From: Sedimentitalea arenosa
Lineage (GTDB): Bacteria; Pseudomonadota; Alphaproteobacteria; Rhodobacterales; Rhodobacteraceae
Reading direction: 5' to 3'
Assembly: GCF_016428585.1 (NCBI RefSeq)
Contig: NZ_JAELVR010000011.1
Span: 140,176 to 204,175, forward strand
Length of the DNA stretch: 64,000 nt
A program made the position numbers and the translations under genes. Below are positions 40,309-49,792 of this stretch, piece by piece (the stretch's first letter is position 1; the number at the start of each line of letters is the position of its first letter). A model generated the notes under the pieces. It saw only the letters and a list, made by a program, of their open reading frames with translations. It did no database searches and was not told the DNA's origin.

Positions 40309-40778
40309 GCCGCTGCCCTCCCCATCGAGTGGTCAAGCGGCGTCATGTAGGGAAGGTCCGTCAAAGTCATATTCATGTGCGGCAGTGGAGGGCCGCGGGT
40401 CTCGGGCCACAAGCGGGCGGCACTGGATTCGATCTCGGCCTCTGTTGAGCCTTGCAGGTGCGTGACGACATCGGGCGCGGTCGGCATTGCCATCTGGAGC
40501 GGCGGAACACCCGGCGGCACCGAAGCCCCCAGAACACAGGGGCAGCAGCCCTGACAGGTTGCCGGAAGGCTCGGAGTCGAGTCGGCATCGGAGAGGTCGA
40601 CGCGAACCATTTCTACGCCGTTTTCGCCGCAGATCTCGATCCACGCGCCACCCGAAGCTTGCGCCGATACCGGCAGGAAAACCTGCAAAACCAATGCAAT
40701 GACACCGATCCACGCACCGAAACACCGTTGCCGTAGGCCGGCGGCATGTTTGATGCGATTGGATTTGGCAGGTCTCAC
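40305..40778 (-). CDS. nosC: NosC-like small protein with a CxxCxC cluster
   Basis: A 157-residue protein placed first in the nos operon as in Paracoccus. A hydrophobic N-terminal segment (WIGVIALVLQVFLPVSAQA) looks like a signal or anchor. It is followed by WIEICGENGVEMVRVDL and the cysteine cluster ATCQGCCPCVLGA, resembling DUF2946-type proteins. The C-terminus is His/Met-rich (PLPHMNMTLTDLPYMTPLDH), suggesting metal, perhaps copper, binding (inference). The role is unknown. Confidence 0.8.
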   Translation of the reverse strand: MRPAKSNRIKHAAGLRQRCFGAWIGVIALVLQVFLPVSAQASGGAWIEICGENGVEMVRVDLSDADSTPSLPATCQGCCPCVLGASVPPGVPPLQMAMPTAPDVVTHLQGSTEAEIESSAARLWPETRGPPLPHMNMTLTDLPYMTPLDHSMGRAAA

Positions 40779-40837
40779 GAAAGGTCCGTCGATTGCGATG
40801 TCCCTGCCGTGCCTAAAGATGAATCTGAGGTTGTGAC

Positions 40838-40851
40838 TTGACGAAAGTCAA
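40838..40851 (-). promoter_or_regulatory. NNR-type operator of the nos operon
   Basis: TTGAC-GAAA-GTCAA, a dyad (perfect half-sites) 59 nt upstream of nosC. Spacer GAAA is identical to that of the nirS box at 21591. Confidence 0.82.
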
Positions 40852-40875
40852 CGCCGTTAAGGATTTGATCGGAAC

Positions 40876-40912
40876 GTCCAAAGGTCAGGTTCGCGCTGAC
40901 CCTTTGGGGGAC
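40876..40912. terminator. Imperfect hairpin between pheS and the nos operon
   Basis: GTCCAAAGGTCAG and CTGACCCTTTGGGGGAC form a bulged stem over a 7-nt loop. There is no clear T-run. It may end transcripts coming from pheS, but the role is uncertain. The rest of 40852-41097 shows no gene. Confidence 0.35.
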
Positions 40913-41097
40913 GCAGCACCATCCACCAAGCGCACATTTTTTCGAGCGATTGTTGGGTCTCGTGGCCCACCGCATCGCGGGTCAAAGCGCCACCAGCTCC
41001 TTGAGGCAGGCACGTACGCTCGACGCTTGAACTTGCGGCTTGAGCGGTTTTCTCTCGGCGCTGGACAGTGGCCATCAACGACAGCGTGTGACTGATC

Positions 41098-42171
41098 TTA
41101 CCGGCTCAACCCGCCATGCAGTGTCGGGACGTCCAATGCCGCGAAACCGTAGTGGCGCAGCCAGCGCAGGTCGGAGTCAAAAAAGGCACGAAGGTCGGGA
41201 ATACCGTATTTCAGCATCGCGATCCGGTCGATGCCCATGCCGAAGGCGAAGCCCTGCCATTCGTTCGGATCGATCCCGCCGGCCTGCAGCACCTTGGGAT
41301 GCACCATGCCCGAGCCGAGAATTTCCAGCCAATCGTCGCCCTCGCCCACCTTGAGCGTGCCGCCTTCCCAGGAACAGCGGATATCGACTTCGGCGGACGG
41401 CTCTGTGAAGGGAAAGTGCGAGGCACGAAACCGCAGCTCAACGTCCTCGACCTCGAAGAATGCCTTGACGAATTCCTCGAGTACCCATTTGAGGTTCGCC
41501 ATCGAGATGTCCTTGTCGATGGCGAGACCCTCGACCTGGTGGAACATCGGCGTGTGGGTCTGGTCGTAATCGGCGCGATAGACGCCGCCCGGGCAGATGA
41601 TGCGCATCGGCGCGCCCATCTTTTCCATGCTCCTGATCTGTACCGGGCTCGTATGGGTGCGCAGCACGTGCGGCGGGCGATCGTCGCCTTCGGCGCGGTG
41701 CATGTAGAACGTATCCATCTCGGCCCGCGCGGGGTGATGGGACGGAATGTTCAACGCGTCGAAATTGTACCAGTCGGTGTCGATGCGGGGACCTTCGGCG
41801 ACGGAAAACCCCATCTCGGCAAAGATCGCGGTGACTTCCTCGCTGACCTGGCTCACCGGGTGCAGCGTACCCTGACGGCGCGGACGCGTCGGCAGGGTCA
41901 CATCAAGCCATTCCGTGCGCAGGCGCGCGTCGAGCGCGGCATCGGCCAGTGCGGCCTTCTTGGCGGCCAGGGCCGAGTTGATCTCGTCCTTCAATGCGTT
42001 CAAGGCGGGGCCCGCGACTTGGCGTTCCTCGGGCGTCATCTTGCCCAGTTCGCGCATCTTGAGAGCGACTTCGCCCTTCTTGCCGACGGCGGCGACCCGG
42101 ATGGATTCCAGCGCCGACTCGTCCGCCGCCTCGGCGATCTGGCCCAGGTATTTCGCCTTCAACTCGTCCAT
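41098..42171 (-). CDS. pheS: Phenylalanyl-tRNA synthetase alpha subunit
   Basis: A 357-residue class II synthetase subunit: an N-terminal coiled coil ([20 protein letters not shown]) and a catalytic core with motif 2 [20 protein letters not shown] and motif 3 [20 protein letters not shown]. The start MDELKAK at 42171 is the family start. pheT is not adjacent: the nos operon begins 320 nt downstream. It lies 60 nt behind a glutaredoxin-MauE gene. Confidence 0.96.
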   Translation of the reverse strand: MDELKAKYLGQIAEAADESALESIRVAAVGKKGEVALKMRELGKMTPEERQVAGPALNALKDEINSALAAKKAALADAALDARLRTEWLDVTLPTRPRRQGTLHPVSQVSEEVTAIFAEMGFSVAEGPRIDTDWYNFDALNIPSHHPARAEMDTFYMHRAEGDDRPPHVLRTHTSPVQIRSMEKMGAPMRIICPGGVYRADYDQTHTPMFHQVEGLAIDKDISMANLKWVLEEFVKAFFEVEDVELRFRASHFPFTEPSAEVDIRCSWEGGTLKVGEGDDWLEILGSGMVHPKVLQAGGIDPNEWQGFAFGMGIDRIAMLKYGIPDLRAFFDSDLRWLRHYGFAALDVPTLHGGLSR

Positions 42172-42231
42172 GCCCGTCTCCTGCACTTCTTCTTTTGGTC
42201 TGCTATCCAGACGGGACGGCAAAGGCAAGGC

Positions 42232-42966
42232 TCAGCCAAGCAGCATCCAGAGCGCCATGGCGACCATCATCAGGTTCTCGGTCAGTGACACGAAGCCCAG
42301 TGGCACGTCGCTGGCCCCGCCCATGCAGGCGCATTTCAACTCGCGTCTCTCGATATAGACCGCCTTGAACACCGAAACTGCCCCGATCGTCCCGATGATC
42401 AGCGCGACTGGCGCCGCGAGCCAGATCAGAACTCCTGACAACATCAGGACACCGGCGAGAGCCTCGGCAAAGGGATAGACATAGCTGTAGGGCACCCAGC
42501 GCCGCGCAAGCAGGTCATAATTCAGGAACATGGTCGAGAAGCTTTCGACGTCGCGCAGTTTCTGCAATGCAAGCAGACACATCGAGATGGCAATGAACCA
42601 TTCTGGAAAGTGGCGCGTGACCAATGTGCCGAAACCGGCCCAAACGCCGGCGGCTGCCATGAGCGCCGCCATTCCGAAAAGCGCGAACACCGGGGTGTAG
42701 GTCGTTTCGCCCTCGCCGCGAACCGGCTTGCCCAGGTGGTCGCGCAGAGCCTCGTACCCGCCGATACGGTCCCCATCGATGAAGGTTTGCGGCGTGGTTT
42801 TGACGCCGTTCCTTTCCATGAACGCCTCGGTTTCGGCGCGAGTGGTCAGAAGGTGGTCCTCGACCTCGAACCCCTGGCTGTCCAGCAGGTGCCTGGATTT
42901 CAGCCCATAGGGACAGAGATGATCGGGCATCACCATGCGATAGAGCTGTGCTGTCTTCCGGGTCAT
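42232..42966 (-). CDS. Glutaredoxin-MauE/DoxX-type membrane fusion protein
   Basis: A 244-residue fusion. Residues 1-85 are a glutaredoxin-like domain with active site C18-P-Y-G (a monothiol-type site) and TTPQTFIDGDRIGGYEAL. Residues 90-244 hold four membrane helices of the MauE/DoxX type (for example AEALAGVLMLSGVLIWLAAP), with a CxC pair in ELKCACMGGASDVPLG. A redox or metal-relay role at the membrane is likely but unproven. Its start overlaps the stop of the DUF305 gene (ATGA). Confidence 0.85.
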   Translation of the reverse strand: MTRKTAQLYRMVMPDHLCPYGLKSRHLLDSQGFEVEDHLLTTRAETEAFMERNGVKTTPQTFIDGDRIGGYEALRDHLGKPVRGEGETTYTPVFALFGMAALMAAAGVWAGFGTLVTRHFPEWFIAISMCLLALQKLRDVESFSTMFLNYDLLARRWVPYSYVYPFAEALAGVLMLSGVLIWLAAPVALIIGTIGAVSVFKAVYIERRELKCACMGGASDVPLGFVSLTENLMMVAMALWMLLG

Positions 42967-43445
42967 TTGCCGTCCACCTCGGGTGTTGCCACGGGGCCGC
43001 CTTCAAGTTCAGCGATCAGCGCCTTCATCTCGGCGATCTCCAGACGTTGCGCCTCGATGATGTCCTGCGCGAGGCTCTGCACCCGCGGGTCGGACAACTC
43101 GGCCCGTTCGCTGGTCAGGATGGCGATCGAGTGGTGCGGGATCATGGCCTTCATCCAGGACACGTCCTGAACCGTGGTCTGGCTGCGCAGAAGCCAGAGC
43201 GCTGCGACGAAGAGCAGGATGGCGCCGAGATAGATCGCCCCGTTGAGACCCGGTTTTGTGTACATCCCGAGCATGAACGACAACATGACGACAGCCATCA
43301 TCGCGCCCATGTAGAGCGCCATGTAGGCGCGGGTCTCGCTGAAGAACACGTGGTCCAACGCATAGCTGTTGAAATACATCAGCACGAACATCACGAGAGT
43401 CGATGTCGCGATCATGGCGAAAAATCTAAGGTAAGTGTTTTGCAT
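42963..43445 (-). CDS. DUF305-domain membrane protein
   Basis: A 160-residue protein with three N-terminal membrane helices (FFAMIATSTLVMFVLMYFNS, LYMGAMMAVVMLSFMLGMY, AIYLGAILLFVAALWLLRS) and a DUF305 domain whose signature MKAMIPHHSIAIL and later ERAEL/QRLEIAEMKALI are clear. DUF305 histidines have been linked to copper binding in some relatives. It is the first gene of DUF305-Grx/MauE-(pheS). Confidence 0.88.
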   Translation of the reverse strand: MQNTYLRFFAMIATSTLVMFVLMYFNSYALDHVFFSETRAYMALYMGAMMAVVMLSFMLGMYTKPGLNGAIYLGAILLFVAALWLLRSQTTVQDVSWMKAMIPHHSIAILTSERAELSDPRVQSLAQDIIEAQRLEIAEMKALIAELEGGPVATPEVDGK

Positions 43446-43597
43446 CTGATCCTCCGTCTTTCGACCCCGTCGTCGGTGTCCGGGACGGGGTACATGGACA
43501 AAACGGGGTTCCTGCGCTGGAAGGTTCCGAAACCGTGGCGATGGACAAGCAGCCTCTCACGCGGCTAGCGTGGCGCATCGGCATTTGGGAGGATGTG

Positions 43598-44737
43598 ATG
43601 AGCGATATTCAATCGGTTCTGGACAAGGCGGTCGCGGCGCAGGATGTGCCCTTTGTGGTGGGCATGGTGGGCAACGCGGACGGCATCACTTTCAGCGGGG
43701 CCGCAGGTGACGCCGCACAGGGCCTGACGGCGGCGGAGGATACCGGCTTTCGCATCTTTTCCATGACCAAGGCGATCGGATCACTGGCGGCGATGATCCT
43801 GATCGACAGGGGCAAGATGAGCCTTGATACGCCGGTGGGCGACGTCCTGCCCGCCTGGAACGATCTGAAGGTGCTGGAAGGCTTCGACGGCGACACCCCG
43901 ATCCTGCGCGCGCCCAAAACGGTGGCGACGGCACGCCACCTCGCGACCCATACGAGCGGCATGGAGTACGAGTTCTGGAACCCGGACGTTCCGAAATACA
44001 TGCAGTTGACCGGGCATCCCTCGGTGTTGTCGGGACTGGTTCAATCGTTGAACTATCCGCTGACCACCGATCCCGGAACCCGCTGGGGCTATGGCCCATC
44101 GATCGACTGGTTGGGGCGGATGGTCGAGGAGGTCGACGGGCGGCGGATCGATGCGTTCTGCGCCGCCGAAATCTTCGAGCCTCTGGGCATGACCGACACC
44201 GCGTTCGAACCCGATGCGCTCAGCGATAGGCTCTGCACCGTCAGGATGCGCGGCGAGGACGGCGGCTTCGGCCCGTTCGACCTGGCCCCGCCGCCGCATC
44301 CCGAGGTCTATGGCATGGGTCATGCGCTCTATTCCACGGCGCCCGACTACATGCGGTTTCTGCGAATGGTGCTGAACAGGGGGCAGTTGGACGGCACGCG
44401 GATCCTGTCGGAAGAGGCTTTCGACGTGATGCTGCGCGACCAGATGAACGGGCTGCACTTCGAGAACATGCACTCGGTCGCACCGCCGGTATCGGCGGAT
44501 GTCGAACTGCCGCCGGGCAGCACGCACAGTTTCATATCCGTGCGCACCGAGAGCGATATACCCGGAAAGCGCAGCGCGGGTACGCAAAGCTGGGCCGGCG
44601 TGTGCAACACGCACTATTGGGTCAATCCGGCCAAGGACGTGGCTGCCGTCATCATGACCCAGTCGCTGCCGTTCGGGGAGCCACGGTTCATGCAGACCTA
44701 CGACGCCTATGAACGGGCGGTCTATGCAGCGCTATAA
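43598..44737 (+). CDS. Beta-lactamase-family serine hydrolase
   Basis: A 379-residue protein of the class C beta-lactamase/esterase fold. The nucleophile motif S55-M-T-K58 lies in FRIFSMTKAIGS and the second motif is probably YGPSIDWLG (Tyr/Ser). No signal peptide, so it is probably a cytosolic esterase or peptidase rather than a resistance enzyme. The ATG at 43598 is preferred for the GGGAGG upstream and absence of conserved sequence before it. Confidence 0.88.
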   Translation: MSDIQSVLDKAVAAQDVPFVVGMVGNADGITFSGAAGDAAQGLTAAEDTGFRIFSMTKAIGSLAAMILIDRGKMSLDTPVGDVLPAWNDLKVLEGFDGDTPILRAPKTVATARHLATHTSGMEYEFWNPDVPKYMQLTGHPSVLSGLVQSLNYPLTTDPGTRWGYGPSIDWLGRMVEEVDGRRIDAFCAAEIFEPLGMTDTAFEPDALSDRLCTVRMRGEDGGFGPFDLAPPPHPEVYGMGHALYSTAPDYMRFLRMVLNRGQLDGTRILSEEAFDVMLRDQMNGLHFENMHSVAPPVSADVELPPGSTHSFISVRTESDIPGKRSAGTQSWAGVCNTHYWVNPAKDVAAVIMTQSLPFGEPRFMQTYDAYERAVYAAL

Positions 44738-44740
44738 GGC

Positions 44741-45919
44741 GTGACCAACCCGCCTGCGCGGCCGTGGCTGGTTCTCGTCGGTCTCGCGCTCGGCATGTGC
44801 GTGACCAACGGCTTCGCGCGTTTCGCCTATGGGTTGCTGTTGCCGGCGATGCGCAGCGAACTGGGGTGGAGCTATGCCCAGGCCGGGTGGCTGAACACCG
44901 GCAACGCCATCGGCTATATCGTCGGCGCGCTGCTCACGCTTTGGCTGATCACGCGGGTGTCGCCCTCGCGCCTGTTCGGGTTCGGCATGGTGACGACGAC
45001 GCTGGCGCTGCTCGCCACCGGACTGCACGAGGCGCTGTGGTGGCAGACCCTCTGGCGAGTCGCGGCGGGAGTGTTCGGCGCGATGTCGTTTTCCACCAGT
45101 GGCGCGTTGGCTGCGCAACTGTTCCAGACCGACGCGCGGCGCAACGCGCTGGCCATCGCGCTTCTGTTCGGGTTCGGCGGCGGGCTGGGGATCGTGCTGG
45201 CCGGGGCGTCATTGCCGCTTCTCCTGGACGTGTTCGGGCCGTCCTCCTGGGCCTGGGGCTGGATCGTCGTGGGCGGATGCAGCGTGCTGTTCCTGCCGCT
45301 GAGCCTGTGGGCAGCGCGGCAATTGCACGCGCCGGTGCAGGCGGCGCAGGATCTGCGGCCGCTGCCGAACCGGCGGATGCTGGCGGAATACGCAGGCTAT
45401 GCCAGCTTCGGGCTCGGCTACATCGTCTACATGACCTTCCTCGTCGCCTGGATGAGCGCGCAGGATGCGGGCGCCGGACTGATTGCGCTGGTCTGGGTTA
45501 TGCTGGGCCTGTGCCAGAGCCTGTCGCCCTTCATCTGGCGGCCCGTCTTCGCGCGCTTCCCGTCGGGTCTGCCGCTGGCAATGATCCTTGCCTGCATCGC
45601 CATCGGATCGGCGTTGCCGGTGATGTTGCCCGGCGCGACGGGATTCGTGGTGTCGGCCGTAGTCTTCGGGCTTTCGGTCTTCATGGCGCCGGGCGCGGTC
45701 ACCAGTTTCATCCGGCACAACCTGCCGATGCCCGACTGGGGCGCGGCGATCAGCCGGTTCACCGTGGTCTTCGCGGTGGCGCAGACCATCGGCCCTTCGG
45801 CGGCCGGCTGGCTGGGCGATCGAAGCGGCACGATCGGTGACGGGCTGCTGGGGGCGGCAGCAGTTCTGGCGCTGGGGGCAGCGGTCGCCCTATTCCAGCG
45901 CCCGTTGGAGAAAAGATAG
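44741..45919 (+). CDS. YbfB/YjiJ-family MFS transporter
   Basis: A 392-residue, twelve-helix major facilitator. The first helix with WLVLVGLALGMCVTNGFARF and AYGLLLPAMRSELGWSYAQA is typical of the YbfB/YjiJ group. Substrate unknown. It starts with GTG 3 nt after the serine hydrolase gene, indicating a two-gene operon. Confidence 0.88.
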   Translation: MTNPPARPWLVLVGLALGMCVTNGFARFAYGLLLPAMRSELGWSYAQAGWLNTGNAIGYIVGALLTLWLITRVSPSRLFGFGMVTTTLALLATGLHEALWWQTLWRVAAGVFGAMSFSTSGALAAQLFQTDARRNALAIALLFGFGGGLGIVLAGASLPLLLDVFGPSSWAWGWIVVGGCSVLFLPLSLWAARQLHAPVQAAQDLRPLPNRRMLAEYAGYASFGLGYIVYMTFLVAWMSAQDAGAGLIALVWVMLGLCQSLSPFIWRPVFARFPSGLPLAMILACIAIGSALPVMLPGATGFVVSAVVFGLSVFMAPGAVTSFIRHNLPMPDWGAAISRFTVVFAVAQTIGPSAAGWLGDRSGTIGDGLLGAAAVLALGAAVALFQRPLEKR

Positions 45920-46055
45920 GGCACAGGCTTGCTACCGGCGGGGGATTTGTAACCGCTAGGCGCCTTGGACGATTGCGCTTGCGGCCGCATCTCGCGATAA
46001 AGCGGGCGGCGGGGCCGCCACAGGGTGCGGTCCGATCTGTTTGGGAGGACAGGAC

Positions 46056-47069
46056 ATGACAGGAATTTCCCGCAGGGGTGCATTGGGCCTGATCGGTGGC
46101 GCGGCGGCGTTGCCGATGATCGGATCCCCGGTGCTGGCCAATACGGCCATCAACGTGGGGGCGCTGCGTTTCACCAGCCACGCGGCCAGCTTCGTCGCAT
46201 TCGAACGCGGCTATTTTGCCGAAGAAGGTCTGGACGTCAATTTCCGCTTCTTCGAGGCCGCGCAACCGATGGCAGTGGCGATCGCCTCGGGAGATGCGGA
46301 CTACGCGGTAACAGCGATTTCCGGTGGTCTGATCTCGCTGGCCGAAAAGGGTGCGGCCAAGGTGATCGGCGGCGCGCTGAGCGAGGAACCGGGGATCGAC
46401 GGGCAGATGATCCTGGCCAGCAATCCGGCATTCGAGGCCGGATTGACCGCCCCCGCGATGCTGGACGGCAAAAGCTTTGCAGTGACGCAGCCCGGATCAT
46501 CCTTCCACTACATGGGCGCCAAGATCGGCGCGGCCGAGAGTGCGAGCCTGAGCTACAAGCCCCTGCAGAAGGTCGGCGCGATCATCGGCGCGATGAAGTC
46601 GGGCCAGGTCGATGCCTGGACCATCGTGCCCCATATCGGCAAGGCGCTGGTCGGTGGCGGCGCGGTGCAGCAGATCGGGATGGTGGCGGACTACCTGCCC
46701 GACTACCAGGTCACGACGGTCTTCACCTCCGCGGCGAATGCGGCCAAGGAGCGCGCCCGCACCGAAGCCTTCCTGCGGGCGTTCTCGCGCGGGGCGGATG
46801 ATTTCAACGCCGCGCTGGTGGACAAGATCGCGGGCGAGGACGGTGCCGACGACATGGTCAAACTCATCCATAAATACGTCTACGCGGATCAGCCCTATGA
46901 AAAGGCCAGCAAGTCGATCGTGAACGGCGCGATGCGGCTTAACAAGAACGCGTCGCTGAACATGGGTTCGGTCTCCGACCAGGTCGAATGGTTCAAGTCG
47001 GAGGGGCTGATCAAGGACAGCATCACCACCGAGACGCTGGTTGATCCGAGCTATGCCGAGATGACGTAA
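46056..47069 (+). CDS. ABC transporter substrate-binding protein (NMT1/SsuA-like)
   Basis: A 337-residue periplasmic binding protein with a Tat-like signal (ISRRGALGLIGGAAALP). The core INVGALRFTSHAASFVAFER and GYFAEEGLDVNFRFFEAAQP resembles the NMT1/THI5 and SsuA/TauA family, which bind sulfonates, nitrate or thiamine precursors. The ligand is not predictable. It is first in an ABC operon with the next two genes. Confidence 0.9.
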   Translation: MTGISRRGALGLIGGAAALPMIGSPVLANTAINVGALRFTSHAASFVAFERGYFAEEGLDVNFRFFEAAQPMAVAIASGDADYAVTAISGGLISLAEKGAAKVIGGALSEEPGIDGQMILASNPAFEAGLTAPAMLDGKSFAVTQPGSSFHYMGAKIGAAESASLSYKPLQKVGAIIGAMKSGQVDAWTIVPHIGKALVGGGAVQQIGMVADYLPDYQVTTVFTSAANAAKERARTEAFLRAFSRGADDFNAALVDKIAGEDGADDMVKLIHKYVYADQPYEKASKSIVNGAMRLNKNASLNMGSVSDQVEWFKSEGLIKDSITTETLVDPSYAEMT

Positions 47070-47075
47070 GCCCGG

Positions 47076-47843
47076 GTGGAACTGACGCTTGAAAAGGTGA
47101 CGCACCGGTATGGCGACATGCCGGTGCTGCAGGATATCGACCTGCGTATTCCGACCGGCGAGATCCTCTGCATCGTGGGACCGTCGGGATGCGGAAAGTC
47201 CACGCTGCTGCGGCTGATCGGCGGGCTTGAGCGGCCTGACGAGGGACGCGTGCTGCAGGACGGCGCGCCGCCGCCCGGCTGTCTGAACCCGCTGACCTAC
47301 GTGTTTCAGGACTTCGCCCTGCTGCCCTGGCGCAGCGTCGGCGGAAACGTCACGCTGGTGCTGGAGGATCACCGGCTGGATGGCGACGAGCGCGCCGCGA
47401 TCATCGACGACGTTCTGGCCCGCACCAACCTGTCGGCCTTTCGCAACGCCCTGCCCCGGCAGTTGTCCGGCGGAATGAAACAGCGAGTCGCCATCGCCCG
47501 CGCGCTGGCGGTCAACCCGGCGGTGATGCTGCTGGACGAGCCTCTGTCGGCACTGGACGCACAGACCCGCGAGTTGCTGATGGAGGATCTTGTGGGTCTG
47601 TGGGCCCGGCAACCCTTTACAGCCGTCTATGTCACGCACAACCTGGCTGAGGCCGTGCGCCTGGGTCATCGCGTGGCGGTGCTCTCACGCCGGCCGGGCC
47701 GGCTGCGAGAGATGCTCGAAATCGACATGCCGCTGGACGAGCGCGGTGTGGGCGATGCGCGGTTGGACTCGGTGCAACAGCACCTGTGGCACCTGATGAA
47801 GGACGAGGCGATGGCCGCCGATCAGGAGTTGCTGGATGTCTGA
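47076..47843 (+). CDS. ABC transporter ATP-binding protein (SsuB/TauB-like)
   Basis: A 255-residue ATPase: Walker A CIVGPSGCGKSTLLRLIGG, signature LSGGMKQRVAIARALA, Walker B VMLLDEPLSALD and the switch His in VYVTHNLAEAV. GTG start 6 nt after the binding-protein gene; its end overlaps the permease by 8 nt. Confidence 0.93.
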   Translation: MELTLEKVTHRYGDMPVLQDIDLRIPTGEILCIVGPSGCGKSTLLRLIGGLERPDEGRVLQDGAPPPGCLNPLTYVFQDFALLPWRSVGGNVTLVLEDHRLDGDERAAIIDDVLARTNLSAFRNALPRQLSGGMKQRVAIARALAVNPAVMLLDEPLSALDAQTRELLMEDLVGLWARQPFTAVYVTHNLAEAVRLGHRVAVLSRRPGRLREMLEIDMPLDERGVGDARLDSVQQHLWHLMKDEAMAADQELLDV

Positions 47844-48633
47844 GACGCACATCCGTCCGGTGCCGTTTCGCGGCGGCGGGTTTCGCCCGGTGGCAAAACG
47901 CGGGGTCGGGCTGATCGTTTTCGTGACGTTGCTGGCGCTGATAGAATGGGGCACGCGAACGGGCTGGATTTCGAACCTGACGCTGCCGCAACCCAGCGAC
48001 GTGGCGATGACGCTGGTCGACCTTGCCCGCTCGGGGATGTTATGGACGCACCTGGCCCCCTCGCTGTCCCGACTGGCGGTCGGTGCAGTTCTCGGGGTGT
48101 CCGCAGGTATCGGGGTCGGCATCCTGATCGGACTGTTCAGCCATGTCCGCGCCGGGCTGATCCCACTGGTCGCCGCCCTTTTTCCGATCCCCAAGATCGC
48201 ATTGCTGCCCCTTTTCGTCATCTGGTTCGGTATCGATGAGGCCAGCAAATATGCGCTGATCGCGCTCGGAACCTTCACGCCGACTGTGGTGGCGACCTAC
48301 GGCGCAGTCGACAACGTCGACCGAACCCTGATCCGCATGGGGCAGAGTTTCGGCCTGAGTTGGCTGTCGATTGTGCGCAAGATCGTGCTGCCGGGGGCGC
48401 TGCCCGGCATTCTGTCGGGGATGCGTGTGTCGATCGCGATCGGAATCATCCTGCTGGTCGCTGCCGAGATGCTCGGGGCCGAGTTCGGCATCGGCGCTTA
48501 CATCCTGCAGGCAGGGGCGCTCTACGACCTCGAGCGGCTGTTCGCGGGCGTGGTCATCCTGTCGGCACTGGGCGTTCTGACCAGTTGGGTGATCGGGCGG
48601 CTCGAGACACGTCTGCTGCGCTGGCGGACCTGA
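47836..48633 (+). CDS. ABC transporter permease (SsuC/TauC-like)
   Basis: A 265-residue permease with six helices. The BPD_transp_1 signature appears as SFGLSWLSIVRKIVLPGALP with the EAA-type loop leading to GILSGMRVSIAIGIILLVAAE. Completes an importer for a small anionic or aromatic solute; specificity unknown. Confidence 0.92.
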   Translation: MSETHIRPVPFRGGGFRPVAKRGVGLIVFVTLLALIEWGTRTGWISNLTLPQPSDVAMTLVDLARSGMLWTHLAPSLSRLAVGAVLGVSAGIGVGILIGLFSHVRAGLIPLVAALFPIPKIALLPLFVIWFGIDEASKYALIALGTFTPTVVATYGAVDNVDRTLIRMGQSFGLSWLSIVRKIVLPGALPGILSGMRVSIAIGIILLVAAEMLGAEFGIGAYILQAGALYDLERLFAGVVILSALGVLTSWVIGRLETRLLRWRT

Positions 48634-48657
48634 GGTGCGCGCGCCTCGGGCTCCCGA

Positions 48658-49620
48658 TCAGGCCGCCAGTCCCTTGGACCCCATGTCCAGGAATTTGCGG
48701 CGGCGGTCCGCGATCAGGGCCGCGCGGTCCTTGCCGTCGAGGTCCTTGAGCATCTGGGCTATGGCGGTGCCGACCGTTTCCATCGTCTCGGTCCTTGCCC
48801 GGTGGGCGCCACCTTTGGGTTCAGTGATGATACGGTCGATCACGCCCAGCTTCTTGAGATCCTGCGCAGTCAGACGCAGCGCCTCTGCGGCCTCGCGCAT
48901 CTTCTCGGCGTTCTTCCAGAGGATCGAGGCACAGCCTTCGGGGCTGATGACCGAGTAGATCGAGTGCTCCAACATCGCGACGCGGTTCGCCGTAGCGAAC
49001 GCGACGGCACCGCCCGATCCGCCCTCGCCGATGATCACGCTGACCAGCGGCACACCGACTTGCAGGCAGACCTCGGTCGAGCGGGCGATGGCCTCGGATT
49101 GCCCGCGCTCCTCGGCGCCCTTGCCGGGATAGGCACCGGCAGTGTCGACAAGGGTGACGACCGGCAGGCCGAAGCGGTCCGCGGTCTTCATCAGGCGCAC
49201 GGCCTTTCGGTAACCCTCTGGCCGGGCCATGCCGAAATTTCGCTCGATCCGAGACTTGGTATCATGGCCCTTCTCGTGGCCGATGACCATGACGGGTCGG
49301 TCCTGAAAGCGCGCCAAACCGCCGATCACGGCAAGATCGTCGGCGAAATTGCGATCTCCCGCCAAAGGCGTGAACTCGGTGAAAAGCTCGGCGATGTAGT
49401 CCTTGCAGTGCGGGCGTTCTGGATGACGTGCGATCTGGCATTTCCGCCAAGGCGTCAGGTCCTTGTAGAGATCGTCAAGCAGTTTCGCCGCCTTGGCATC
49501 AAGTGCTGCCGCCTCGTCCGCGACATCCATCTCGGTATTCGTACGGGCCAGAGCGCGCAACTCCTCGGCCTTGCCTTCGATCTCGGCCAGGGGTTTTTCG
49601 AAATCAAGATACTGCGTCAT
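48658..49620 (-). CDS. accA: Acetyl-CoA carboxylase carboxyltransferase alpha subunit
   Basis: A 320-residue carboxyltransferase subunit for malonyl-CoA formation in fatty acid synthesis. [20 protein letters not shown] at the start, [20 protein letters not shown] and the active-site region [20 protein letters not shown] with [17 protein letters not shown] are intact. The ATG at 49620 is the family start; a 149-residue upstream extension is not homologous. Confidence 0.96.
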   Translation of the reverse strand: MTQYLDFEKPLAEIEGKAEELRALARTNTEMDVADEAAALDAKAAKLLDDLYKDLTPWRKCQIARHPERPHCKDYIAELFTEFTPLAGDRNFADDLAVIGGLARFQDRPVMVIGHEKGHDTKSRIERNFGMARPEGYRKAVRLMKTADRFGLPVVTLVDTAGAYPGKGAEERGQSEAIARSTEVCLQVGVPLVSVIIGEGGSGGAVAFATANRVAMLEHSIYSVISPEGCASILWKNAEKMREAAEALRLTAQDLKKLGVIDRIITEPKGGAHRARTETMETVGTAIAQMLKDLDGKDRAALIADRRRKFLDMGSKGLAA

Positions 49621-49792
49621 CACCGCGCTCCATGAGTTGCACCGTATATGGCCAAAGGCCCGGCGGTTTGCAATTCCCCGCTGCGATCGCTTGCCGGAAC
49701 GCGCCAAGGCGAAACCAGGCAATCCGGCCTTGACGCGAAAGAGAGCCAGCGACAGAAACGTATAGGGAAGAACGGGAAGGAACCACATATCC

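Noticed and set aside
40852..41097. Short minus-strand open frame (about 73 residues) between nos and pheS
   Set aside because: No recognisable homology, start site or conserved composition.
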